A stretch of 64,000 bases of DNA. It comes from Branchiostoma floridae. Lineage: Eukaryota; Chordata; Leptocardii; Amphioxiformes; Branchiostomatidae. A model generated the notes under the pieces. The model worked only from the letters and a program-made list of their open reading frames with translations. It was not told the DNA's origin and ran no database searches. The DNA is taken from assembly GCF_000003815.2 (NCBI RefSeq), contig NC_049980.1, forward strand, positions 3,994,497 through 4,058,496, written 5' to 3'. A program made the position numbers and the translations under genes. This document shows positions 1-12,700 of this stretch, in pieces. Each line of letters starts with the position of its first letter. Position 1 is the stretch's first letter.

Positions 1-59
1 GGCCTTTTTGTAGTAAGGTCTTGTGACCAAATCTTTTTTAAGAAGGCAGTACTTGAAAT

Positions 60-512
60 CAGCTGAATTGCCAAGGCCGATTTTTGAAAATGGACGATTT
101 TTGAAAATCAGTTTGTACTACAAAATTAATGTCTTACTAACCTCGTGAAGCAATTCATGAAATCAACATACTTACCCATGGTCCACAGAAAAGCGTTTCG
201 AAGATCTATAATGTATTCACGCACAGTTCTGTGGAATAGTCTGAGGCAGAACTTGAGGCAGGCGCCCTCTTTACCGTCGTTTAAGAACTTGACTCGACTA
301 GAAATTATGTAACTATGGACTATGAGATGAACTGATATTGTGTTGAATACGAAAGTATTTATGGAATGTTGAATGTATCTTTTGTGTACTGCATTGTATT
401 TAGAAGGTATTTAGACCTCTGACCTCCCCCACCCTTGAAATCTTGAAAAACGGCTCAGGCCGAATGATGTATCAAGGTTAAATAAAGGTTGAAAAAAAAA
501 AATAAAGAAATT
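60..512 (+). mobile_element. LINE 3' end (5'-truncated non-LTR retrotransposon)
   Basis: Codons 178-312 read KAFRRSIMYSRTVLWNSLRQ, then NLRQAPSLPSFKNLTRL, ending at TAA (310). The LWNSLR...SFK pattern is the C-terminal tail found in many CR1/L2-like reverse-transcriptase ORFs. It is followed by a 3' UTR and an A-rich tail (gttgaaaaaaaaaaataaagaaa) at 488-511, only 18 bp before exon 1. The 5' extent is unclear. Confidence 0.6.
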
Positions 513-529
513 AATATTTTGCTTTTCAG

Positions 530-748
530 GTATTGTACGAGCACATCCTGGGCCTGAGTGATGCTGGGGAGGAGCGTGAGGAGGGGAAGATCCACCCTGA
601 CCCGTTCCTGCGCAGCATCGCGTACTGGCTACTGAAGGACCACACCCGCGCTCTCAACTGTCTCCTGCAGCAGCCCAAACAGGACGACATGGACAGTCCC
701 AGCAGTGTGCGCTCCGCCAAGGGCAGCGAGTACTCAGCAAACCCAGAG
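530..748 (+). CDS. DMXL2: DMXL exon 1 of window: end of Rav1-type helical region
   Basis: Acceptor after gcttttcag (ends 529), donor gtttgt at 749; phase 0 to phase 0, r1-73. It reads VLYEHILGLSD, then HPDPFLRSIAYWLLKDHTRA. The DPFLRSxAYW block with the following helix is a hallmark of Rav1 and Dmx C-terminal regions. The 3' end is a polar, serine-rich linker (SPSSVRSAKGSEYSANPE). The exon opens in phase 0 after an intron that begins before base 1, so upstream exons are off-window. Confidence 0.92.
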
Positions 749-3700
749 GTTTGTTGTTTGTTATTTTTTTTTTTTTTTATCTATGCTGTGACCACACCTC
801 ATAATTTTACAATATATCACGCTGGCGAGTATCGGCTAGGTGGGCATTTACTTTTCGTTTGAAGTTCTTCAAGTCTCTGATATTTACAATATGTTGTGGG
901 AGGCAGTTCCATAGCTTAACTGTGGCTGGGAGAAAAGTTTGTTTAGCATAACCCCTAAATTGCCTTTCAGTCAGGGTTTTTTAACAAGTTTTCTACTTGC
1001 CCGAACCAACTTTTTACTTGCCCAAAATCTGAATAACATTTTTCTATGAATGTTCACTTTCAGCAGTAGAATTTTTTTGTCATCGGCTCTTTTTTTCTGT
1101 GTTGACCATTGCTTGATGTCATTACTGTGAAAAGTAACAAGTATGATCATACAAATCTCACTTATGGAATTATACAAATCAATTATGAAAAATCATACTT
1201 GCCCGATTGGGCAAGTGGGGTATGACGTACACTTGCCCTATCAGCATTTTCACTTGGCCTACCATACTACATGTAGTTCAAAGAGTGATGGTTGCAATTG
1301 CAATTGGACATTCTGTTAGGTACTCTTTAAAAGTCAGAGAGTTGAGTGAGGAAAGTTATGTAAAGTGCCTTTCCCAGGGGCACAACACCTTTAGATACTT
1401 TAGAAGTCGACAACTTTAATCACAACTTTCCCTTGCCACCTTCAGGTCTTCAACTTCTACAACTGGTTACGGACCCACCCTCTCCTCCTCCGGAGGCACC
1501 TGTCCACACACGAGGGGTCCGTCCGCGGAGCGCAATCTACGAACTCGTCCCTCCTAGCGGGGGTCGGGTTGCACGCCAGCCTGACGGCATCAGAGAAGGG
1601 GTTGGCAGATAAGATCACACCCCTGGAGCGGCGGCTGTACTTCACCACGGCGCACGCTCACTTCACGGCGGGCTGTCCCATGTTGGCTCTGGAGGTTCTG
1701 TCCAAGCTTCCTCAGGTTTGTTTTTTGTTGGCCGGTTTTGCATAATCGGTAAACTGTCTTTTGTTGGTTGTTTTTTCATAATTGCTAAACTGCCTTTAGG
1801 CGCCTACTAACACACACAGTCCAGTTTTGTACAGTAAGGCCTTGTTAATTTGATTATATTGATGACATCTGCAGGCACATCAATTGTGTATTAAATTTGT
1901 AAACTGTATACAAGGTAGCTGCAAATATATGCCGTAAATTGTCAGAAAAAAAATAATAATGGAAAAAAAGGTTTTATTGAATGTAAACTACAATGCCAAT
2001 ATCCCAAAATTGAGGACTATATGAATTTCTCACATCCCAGAGAAATACATTTTGTTTGTGGCACGTTAAAGAACCTGCCACACGTGCGATGGTGCGATGT
2101 GAGTGGTTAAAAACTTACCTTGGCTGCACCTGGGGCGATTACTGCCGTATTGAGGTCACCTGAGTGGCGCCGAATGACACCTCGCTCCAGACCCTTGCGA
2201 TTTAGCTCCCGCCTATTGTAAGCCCCTCGCAATTCAGCCCCTGGCTGGAAAGAGTGAGTAGTCGGCCCACCCAATAACAATAACAATAACAATAACAGTC
2301 AACAACCCTAACAACAATTCTCTCCACAGGTCACAGAGAAAAGCCCTGACAACTCCTGTAACTCCACCGTTGTGGTCAACACACCAGAGGACGAGGAGAT
2401 GATCTCCAAGGGTGTCATCACGGTCACGCAGCCCAGCACAGAGAAGTCCCGAATCGACAGTGTGTCTTCCCTGGACTGGAGTAAACCTGCCGTATCCAGT
2501 AGTACACCAGCCCCTCCCACCTTAGACTGGAGCCAACCGCCAGGAGGTACATGTTTAAGTATGAATGTGGTATATGCACTGAGACAGAAATTATTCCTTG
2601 AAGTTATCAACCCAACATCGAGGTGTTCAAAAATGTGTTTCTCCCAAAATTTGTTACTGAAGTACTGTAGAGACATCCTCATTGGTAACTGTTAAGCTTT
2701 AAAAAGTGCAGTTTAGATGTGCAAATGTTAATAGTGATGGGTCGTTCTGAAGGATATAACAAAAGACGTGCCTGCAAAGCTGGTGTGCAACGTAACGGCA
2801 GTTATCATCATCAGTCACTGGGTTGTGCATTAATTTTATAGTCTGGAAAGTCCTATAGCTTCATTGAGTCTTTCTTCGTCCTTTTCCATTGTGCTTTGCT
2901 TTCCAACGGCAGTTATAGCAAGCTTGATCGACATGACAAAAAGGACTGTGACTTTTGTATGAGTATATAAATACCAGCTAGAATACATGCACCTCACCTT
3001 ATACATGTGTATGGTTTTAGTGGAAGGGCTGCTAGAGGCTTGATTGCATTTCTCATACTATTGCCTAAAGGTATGGACTGGAGCCAGCCAGTGTCCACCC
3101 TGAACAGTGGAGATACGTTAGAACTGGACTGGGGGAATGATGATGATGATGATGATGAAGTTGAAGATGAGGAGGAAGCAGAAAAGAATCCGACAACAAC
3201 CGGAGCAGGGGATCCCAACAAGCTCACAGTACCAGCCATTAACAAGCAGGCTCTGTTAGCCAGCCCCATGGAGACTGAGATTGAACGTTGTAGGAAGGTT
3301 AGTCCTGTAGATTATTAACAATGCACGCCAAGTATTGTGGAAGACGAAACACATTTTGTTTCAAACTGTATGTTCTGCAATCGTTGAAGAAAACAGCTGT
3401 TTAAAGAGGCCACCAAATCCCACCCAAATTTCTCCACATTCACTGACAATAAGACAACAATTCTCCTTCTAACGTCATAAAACACACATCTATGAAATAT
3501 AGAAAAGATGGGATCAATCATTTTTCACTGTCTTTGGAAAACAAGTCCATTTTATATATAGACTAGAGTAGACATTTGCAATACACTATTTGCACCATTT
3601 TATGTTACCTGCAATTGGACCATGGGCAAGAATTTGCAATAAAGTTCCTCTATAATTATAATTATAATTTGCTCTGTTTTTATTTGTATATTTGATAAAC

Positions 3701-6700
3701 AATCATGAATTTGTTATTCTGGATCAGAGTTAAACAATGTACATCATTTAATTTCTAAGTTCCAACACAAACAAATTGGACTTCCTCAAATTTTCAAATG
3801 ACTAACTCCAGTCTTTGACTGACTGACTCCAGTCAAAGAATGAGCCTTCAACTGCTTCTTTGATGTCATAATTATTATGCTGATAGAACAAGTGACTTGG
3901 TGAGCAGAGGAGATGGGGGGGTACCATAGGCTTTTTGCAACTTATGATCCACAGTGTTATTAGCTATATGATTCTATTGGGTTTTGTTTCTCTACCCTTC
4001 AGTCATACTTTCTGTACGGAAGAATCACAATGGATCAGTGTTCTATATATACGTTGATTGTATGATTGACCTTTGCAAGGAGGTCGCTGTTCAACTCCTC
4101 GCTGTCCAGACGTTGTTTTTTTTTATTACCAAATTCAAAATTCAATGCAGGTGGACATCATGGCCCAGCAGCTGAAGTTCATCGCGTGTCTGAAGATCCT
4201 GATGCAGGAGCTGCGTACACTGGCCACAGGGTACGAGGTGGACGGGGGGCAGCTCAGGTACCACCTCTACATGTGGCTGGAGCGCGAGATCGACGCACTC
4301 AGGAAACTCTGCAACTACAGGTCAGGGGAAGTGCTTTTACTCTGTTAGATGGCTGAAACTTATGTCAGAGTTTAAAAAAAAACACAAAAGATGTTAGATT
4401 TTAGGTAGATGGGGGGCAGCTCAGGTACCACCTCTACATGTGGCTGGAGCGCGAGATCGACACACCCAGGAAACTCTGCAACTACAGGTCAGGGATTGGT
4501 TTTACTCTGTTAGATGGCTGAAACTTATGTCAGAGTTTTTATAAAAACACAAAAGATGTTAGATTTGAGGTAGACAGGGGACAGCTCAGGTACCACCTCT
4601 ACATGTGGCTGGAGCGCGAGATCGACGCACTCAGGAAACTCTGCAACTACAGGTCAGGGGAAGTGGTTTTTACTCGATCTGTTAGATGACTGAAACTAGA
4701 GATATCATATCAGAGTTTTGAAAAATAAGAAATATTATAATGCCAGATATGAAACTGTACAAACATGTAACTTGGTTTATCGTGAGATTGATGCACTCAG
4801 GAAACTCTGCAACTACAGGTCAGGCGAAGTAATTTTATGTCGATGAAGGTTAGACATCCAGATAATAACACTGACGAAAGACGCCAGATGGTTGTCTGAA
4901 CATCTGACCCTTTCCAAAGTCATACCCAGTTTGTTGAGTAAGTTCATTTAGGCGTAATTTAGTAGTTTTAGTCTGTTAGATGACTGAAACTAGAAGTTTT
5001 GAAAAACATGAAAGATACCAGATTTGAAACACTAAGTCTTTTAAATTGGTGTCTTGTGCACAGTGTATGTAATGTATGCTTGTCAAGAAGTATTTGACTT
5101 TAAAATTAATCTATGTTCAACTTAAAGTTAACTTGTAGAAGTCAATCTGGATCAAACACAAACAGTTCTTGCCACCATAGAAAAACTGGACTAATACCAG
5201 TACCCAAATTTTCAACAGTCCAATAATTCTAGTAATTGTCAAGAAATGATCTCAGTTGTCACATGTAGAAGAAGAAGATTGCTTGACGAAAAATGGGGCT
5301 GGACAGTAAAAAATTTGGTTAAGTCTAATTTGTCTGTAGGATTTGGAAATTCAACTTTGATCCACAAGAAGTATTTGATTATACGCAAAATCTGCTATTG
5401 ATTTTGATGAAAATATTGTAATTCAAATTTGCAGGTACGGAGGTCTTGCTGACGACCTGGATGACCTTGAGGACCTGAAGGAGAGCAGAAGACCGAGCGA
5501 CAGCCAGTACAGCGGACAGGACAGCTCGGGAGACGAAGCGGACACGAAAAAGCGCACCCTCCACGAGATCCTTCTCGCAGAGAAGATGGACTTCGAGGCA
5601 AAACGTCATCGATCGGCGCGTCGAAAACACTGGTTGAAGCGGAACCACGAGCTCTTGCGTACCTTCCTGAGCTACTGCAGCCTTCACGGTGCGGGAGGGG
5701 GAGGGCTGGCGTCCGTACGGATGGAACTCATCCTACTCCTACAGGAGTGCCAACAGGAGAAGACACAACAACAGCTTCTCTCCCCCCTACCCTTCCCTAC
5801 CATGCTGCCATTGGTCACGGCGAGCGTGGCCAGCTCCAAGACCGTGGTCGCCGACCCGATCGCCCACATCGTCCGCATGACGCACGATATCCTCCACACC
5901 GTTGTGGACATGATGGCGCCCCCTACCCCTAGTGAGACCAACACGACAGTGTACAAGTTACAGACGCTGAGCGCTGCAGTGTCGGCGTGCATGTACCAGT
6001 GTCTGTGTGACAGTGACACCTACTACCTCCAGGTAACGATGAAACGCTGGTCAATTTTCTTCCCTCTTTCTCCCTTTTTTATCATTAATACAAGTAAAGA
6101 ATATTGAACTCTAGTAGTAACTTGGTAAATTTTAAAATCACTGTCACCAAAATTATTTATCCTCGCACAGTCGTAATTTTGAAATAAGGCTGCACTATAT
6201 AATTCAGGAAAACTTTGAGATTTTAAGTTTTTGGGAAGACAATAACTTTATCTGATACTGATGATGTTACATCATGATGCAGAATACCAACAAGAGGAAA
6301 ACATCTTTTGTTTAAGTTCTATATGAGGCTGCCAGGATGCTGCAGAATTTTGGCTGACATTTTCAGAATCCTGCAGAACTGCCCATGTCCCTGCAATGTA
6401 ATTTGGTTAACCTAGTTAATTAAAAAAATGTAGTCTTCCGTAATCAAACTGTCATTGTGTAATTCAAGTGTTGAATGAATGTTTTGATTCCAAATTAAAT
6501 TTTGCATGGCCTCAGCACCTGAGGTACAGTCACAGGCACACAAGTTCTTAGTAATACAGACATGTCAAAAGATAACTGTCTTCACCTACAATTCTTTAAA
6601 AAATGTATACTTAGTCTTAATCAGGTTACTGTTGGTGCAGTTCAGCTCTTTGATACAACATGTTCATTTTAGTTTCTATGAGTAATTCATCCGCTTTTTA

Positions 6701-9700
6701 CCCCCTCAGCTGCAGGGAGATGTGCTGGATGATGGGCTGGACCAGTGGAACAGTATTGTGTACCATCCTCAGCACCTGATGGAGGCAGGCAGGAAGAGAC
6801 GCATCAGCAGTGGGGAGGACAACGCCACACCCTCGTCTGCGCCTGCCAAGTGGCCAGGTACCCCAAATGAGAAACACCCTTTTTTTCTCAGGCAGTGTGC
6901 ATAACCTAGTGCAGTGGTTAAAGTGGCGTTAGAAGCTTTGAGATCAATTCTGACTGTTGTTGCTCACCCAGCATACACGCTATACTGGAAAAGAGCTCTC
7001 TCTCTATATATTATATAATTAGTACAATGAGTACAATGGACCAGTAAATGTTGTGCAAATGTACATGCATGTTGTCAATCTTTTCTGTCATGACCAGTGG
7101 AAGAATACATCAAAGACTTCTTTGAGCTAAACTGGTTCAAGATTACTTTGAAATTCACTTTTTCTTATTGATTATTGTATGTTTGATTGCTTGCTAACTC
7201 AGAAACTAAAACCTAGTAAAAGAAGATTATTGGTCCTTATAACAAACTTGAGAAGTAAAATGCAGCAATGGTTTGTGAACTTTTTTGACTTGTTCTTGTT
7301 CATGTTCTCAGCAAATTGAGGTGCTTCATGAATCAATTTCCTCGGTTATTGTTCTATTTTAAAAGTTGAGTAAGTGGCAAGAAAATTTTGCTGCCTGAAA
7401 CTGTTTGTGCCAAGTTTCTTCCAGCAATCTGAAAATAAACTTGTTTTTAAAATAAATCTGATAACCAACAAAAATAAAAATTGGTGTGACTTAAAAAAGG
7501 CTAATTGAATCCTTTCTTCCCCAGGCGTTAGCTCGTTGCAGACGCTGTTGGCTTCGGAGCGAGACGAAGATCAACCTAAGCTGAACGTGTTACTCAGCGA
7601 GACGCTTGTCGCCGTGTACGTCAGCCTGCTCATCCACGGGCTGGCGGGAAACTCCGCCAACGAGCTCTTCCACCTGGTGGCTCACCCCTTTGACTCCAAG
7701 ATGTGGGCGGCGGTGTTCGGCGGAGGGGTGAAAGTTCAGCTGAAGCAGGCGGCACAGAAACCAGCCATGTACTCAAGTAAGCACCATTGAGTAGGGCTGT
7801 CCCTTGAATAGGACGTTATGATAAAAATGGAGGTCCCATGTTAGGGAGACCCACACCTCGAGCATGTTAAAGTCTCTACCAACCACACTTGTCGAAAAGA
7901 GTAAGGGGCCTTCCAAATGTGAGTAGATCAAACCATTACAGCTTAACGGTGTAGGGAATTTCCCAAGAAACCTTAAAGTTTGTAATCCATGCTTCGTCTC
8001 TGGGGTCAGTTAGTTGAACTTGCCAAACCCCAATGTTTCTGACTTACAGAGAAGAGTTGATGCAGTAAGCGTAGTTCAGTGCCCAGTCAAGCATGTCCTT
8101 TAACTGACTTTTAGTATCAAGCTACTGTATATACATCAGACTCTATAGCCAAAAGAAAAATAGGGAGCCTATCATAAGACAAACCTAGCTATAGAGCAGA
8201 TGGTGTATGATATTTTCAAACCTGTTCCCCCAGATTCTCGGGATGCGATGGACAAGCAGCGTCTCCGACTGAACCTGAAGCTCCTGGGGAAGGCCAACAT
8301 GCCCAGCCCCGCCCCTGCTGCAGAGGACAAACCTGTCTATAAGGAGAAGTTCATCCCACCTGAGGTCTCCATGTTGGACTACTTCATCACTAAGGTTTGT
8401 TTGTTTGTTTGTTTGTTTGTGATGTTATTTGTGAAGGCCAACATGCCCAGCCCCGCCCCTGCTGCTGAGGACAAACCTGTCTATAAGGAGAAGTTCATCC
8501 CACCTGAGGTCTCCATGTTGGACTACTTCATCACTAAGGTTTGTTTGTTTGTTTGTTTGTTTGTTTGTGATGTTATTTGGGAAGGCCAACATGCCCAGCC
8601 CTGCCCCTGCTGCAGAGGACAAGCCTGTCTATAAGGAGAAGTTCATCCCACCTGAGGTCTCCATGTTGGACTACTTCATCACTAAGGTTTGTTTGTTTGT
8701 TTGTTTGTTTGTGATGTTATTTGTGAAGGCCAACATGCCCAGCCCCGCCCCTGCTGCAGAGGACAAACCTGTCTATAAGGAGAAGTTCATCCCACCTGAG
8801 GTCTCCATGTTGGACTACTTCATCACTAAGGTTTGTTTGTTTGTTTGTTTGTTTGTGATGTTATTTGGGAAGGCCAACATGCCCAGCCCTGCCCCTGCTG
8901 CGGAGGACAAGCCTGTCTATAAGGAGAAGTTCATCCCACCTGAGGTCTCCATGTTGGACTACTTCATCACTAAGGTTTGTTTGTTTGTTTGTTTGTTTGT
9001 GATGTTATTTGTGAAGGCCAACATGCCCAGCCCTGCCCCTGCTGCAGAGGACAAGCCTGTCTATAAGGAGAAGTTCATCCCACCTGAGGTCTCCATGTTG
9101 GACTACTTCATCACTAAGGTTTGTTTGTTTGTTTGTTTGTGATGTTATTGGGAAGGAAAACATCCCACCAGAGGTCTCCATGCTGGACTATGGTTTGTTT
9201 GTGTGATTGTTTGTTTGTTTTGTTTATGTTTATATGTGGCATTGGTGATGCAGCATTACTGGTAGCGCATTGGGCTCAGAATCAAGAGGCCCACCATGCC
9301 CCAGCGTTATGTCCTTAGGAAAGGAACTCCATGCGACTTTCCCTTACGGTGGAGTGATGCCCGCCAAGCCACTTTGGCTAATATGTCTAAATGTGTGCCA
9401 AAAAACGTACTACAGATTTGGTGTGCCAATCTGCTAACATCTGCACATTGCCATCATACCATCATCATTCCATTTTTTGTTATGATTGCTTGTCTACACT
9501 ATCATTCAGCAAGGAAAATATCCCACCAGAGGTCTCCATGTTAAACGACTTCTTCAGTTTGTTTCAAAAGAGTCAAATTGTACTGTAACATGTGTTGATG
9601 GTTAAGGCCATAAAGAGTGGTAACTGAGGCGTTTGGGGTTTTTTTTGGTGTCATGAAAATATCATGTTTGGATAATGCATGGGTCTTTAGTTTTTTTTAG

Positions 9701-12700
9701 GAAGTACCTTATTGCCTAAAGGTGATTTATGCACATTACCATGACGTCATGATGATGTCATAGAGAGCTATATGGCCACGCCCATTTGGGGGAAAAATGC
9801 CAAAAAAGTGTTTTGCCCCGCTTGTAATTCGACGATTGTTGTTGATACTTTACAGTAATGTATATAATGGTCATTTAAAAAGATCTGTGCGTGGATTTCG
9901 TCATATCGTGTAATGCTGATTTTTTATGAATTTTTTTCCTCAAATTTTTATTACCCCTTATGCTACCAGCAATTGGGAGCACTAAATAGCACCCTTTCGA
10001 GGCGGCTGCGCGAGACATTCTACCTTACAGGGTATATTTCAAAATAAGATCCATTTTGACTAATTTTGATGAACAGTTTTTGGGGCGTGTCGCTCCGATA
10101 ATCACATTGTGGTGGTAGTAGTGACACAATCCATTTTTATAGATCATAAAAAAATCAAAATGATATTTTGAGGTCAGATTTGTATTCGGCATGTGCTAAA
10201 ACCTCCGTATACCAAGTTTTGTTCTTGTATCTTCAAGGAGAGGGAAAATATGGTGTTTTTGCATATTTGATTAGCTGACTCATATTTTATTACCCCTGGA
10301 ACTCAATTATTCAGGATTATTTATCATTTATGAATTAGATATGTAAATTTCATGGCCATAGTTAAATTCAGCATGTTACAAAACCCCAGTATACCAAGTT
10401 TTTTCCTTGTATCTTGTATGACTGTGGAGATATTGTAATCTTGCATATCTAATTAGCTGACCCGGAGAAATTATGGCGTAATTTTTAGGCCGTTGATGGC
10501 CATAACTCTCTAACGGTATGTCCGATTTTTTCGCAATAAAAACCATTCTATTTCTTTCACTAAGACCTATCCAATGATGTCAAGTTTGAAAAGCTGTGAA
10601 GAGTTTGAAATTTTTGTGTAATTTGAGACAGCTACTTTGACCTTGAAATTTGGCCAACAAAAACAACATTTGATGGCAAAGTGTTCTATTTTTATAAAAA
10701 TAGAAGTACCTATCTACTAACATTGATGGTTATTTTTCGGAAAGAAATCTTGCTCAGACATACCTCCTGGCTACCTTAAGTTTGTTGCACCTTCCTATTG
10801 TGCATAACGAATACATTGAAGAAAAAATAAGCTGTCTCTCTTTGGCAATCGTTAATCGTGACATCTTTCTTAAAAAAGTCAAAAAGATGAGGTTAGTGTG
10901 CCTGAAAGATAGGCTGTTATGATTTTCAAACCCAAAAACGCTATTACATTGAAGACGATGCCATAGCATGTCTTTTCTCTCTACTACAGCCATACATCCC
11001 TCCGGGCCAGAACGCCATCGACTATGACTCGGACGAAACGGTTGAGAGCGAGTCTGAGGACGAAGACGCGGACAGTCTGAACATCTCGGTGACGGAGGCC
11101 CAACTCCAGGAGCACTCTGATCCTAACTCCTACAGCTGGAGCCTCATGAGGCTAGCTCTGGTCAAAATCGTCTTCCACAACGTGCAGAGCTTCCTACCGA
11201 CTGCAGGGATAGAGATGGCTGGTAAGTGTAGACATAGTGCAGTTTGTGTGTGAGTTGCTAGAGGGTGCTTTAGTTTGGTAAGGCTTCATGCTAACTCCTA
11301 GAGCTGGCGTCTAATGAGGCTAGCTCTGGTGAAAATCGTCTTCCACAACGTGCAGAGCTTTCTACCTACGGCGGGGATAGAGATGGCTGGTAAGTGTGCA
11401 TGCAGTGCAGTTTATGTGGGAGTTACTAGGGGGTGCTTTACTCCTACAGCTGGAGTCTCATGAGGCTAGCTCTGGTCAAAATCGTCAGTTCCACAACGTG
11501 CAGAGCTTCCTACCTACTGCAGGGATATAGAGATGGCTGGTAAGTGTAGACATAGTGCAGTTTGTGTGTGAGTTGCAAGGGGGTGCTTTAGTTTGGTATG
11601 GCTGCAAGCTAAGTGCTACTGTAACAGCTGAATTCTGATGAGGCTGGCACATGCCAAAGTGAACAGCTTAAGTACTACAGACTGCAAGCTGGTAAGTATA
11701 CATGCAGTGTGTTGGTTATTTGCTAGGGGGAGCTTCTATTTGGTAAGGCTTCCAACTCCTCCAACAACAAAGTTTCTTCAAATCCACATGGCTGTCAAGG
11801 ATCTTTGTTCATGCAATTTGTCTGTAATCTGCAAGGAGGAGCTTTCATCTGCTAAGTATGCCTTCTGCAATGTGCAGAGTTTCCTCTAGACATGGCCAGT
11901 GTGGACTTCAGTTTGCCAGAGCTATAAATCTAGTAGGAGCAACTTCTGTTCAGAAAAACAAAGAAAGCATAAGAAAATACAATGGTTTTTAAAAATTCGT
12001 TCCGCATATAGATGTCATCCATACAATGAAGTCTGTGTGTTATATCTATGCTACTGACTTGATTCGCATGATACAGTACTGAACTGGTTGCATTGCTTGA
12101 TCTCACGCTGCACTGCCCTAACACTGCATGCTGATTGGTTGCCTGTCCCCCTGTCACGTGTAGAACTCCCCGTAGCGTCCCCGCTGCTCCACGCCGTGCT
12201 GAAGAACCTGGAACTCTGGCAGCAGATGCTGATTGGTCGACTGGAGCTGTTCAACGGACCCCCGCTGGACTACATCCCACTCTCGGGCGTGGAGTCGACC
12301 GGAGGCCCTGCCCTGCTTCGCTACAAAGCCATGCTGGAACCAACCAACACTCCTTTCAGGTACATGTGACAGTTATGATCATTTTTACCTCCATTATTGA
12401 AAGTTTCGTTTGCAGTTTGTTTACGTCGATCAAGGTTGGACCTCCAGGTATTACTAATAAGATATGCCAAAAAGCAGTAACTGTTACCAACGCAACTGGA
12501 GATGCTTTTGGAAATGACCAGACGTTTCAATTGGCATCTACTAGTTTTCATCAGTGACACAGCTTGTATATATGCCAATAAGCAGTTACTCAGGCAACTG
12601 GATATGACTTGACAAAAACTAGTGGATGTTAGTTGAAACGTCTGATTGTTTCCAAAACCATATCCAGTTGCTTGAGTAACTGCTTTTTGGCATAAGTTTG

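Noticed and set aside
4400-4660. Mutually exclusive alternative exons 5b and 5c
   Set aside because: Entry phase is incompatible with exon 5 and the upstream half of the exon is missing, so inclusion would shift frame.
5684-6019. 111-codon minus-strand frame antisense to exon 6
   Set aside because: Shadow of the strongly conserved Dmx exon on the plus strand.
8549-9142. 197-codon open frame across minisatellite units 3-6
   Set aside because: Repeat-derived continuation in the frame set after the 148-bp spacing; it lacks an acceptor and is not continuous with exon 9's frame.
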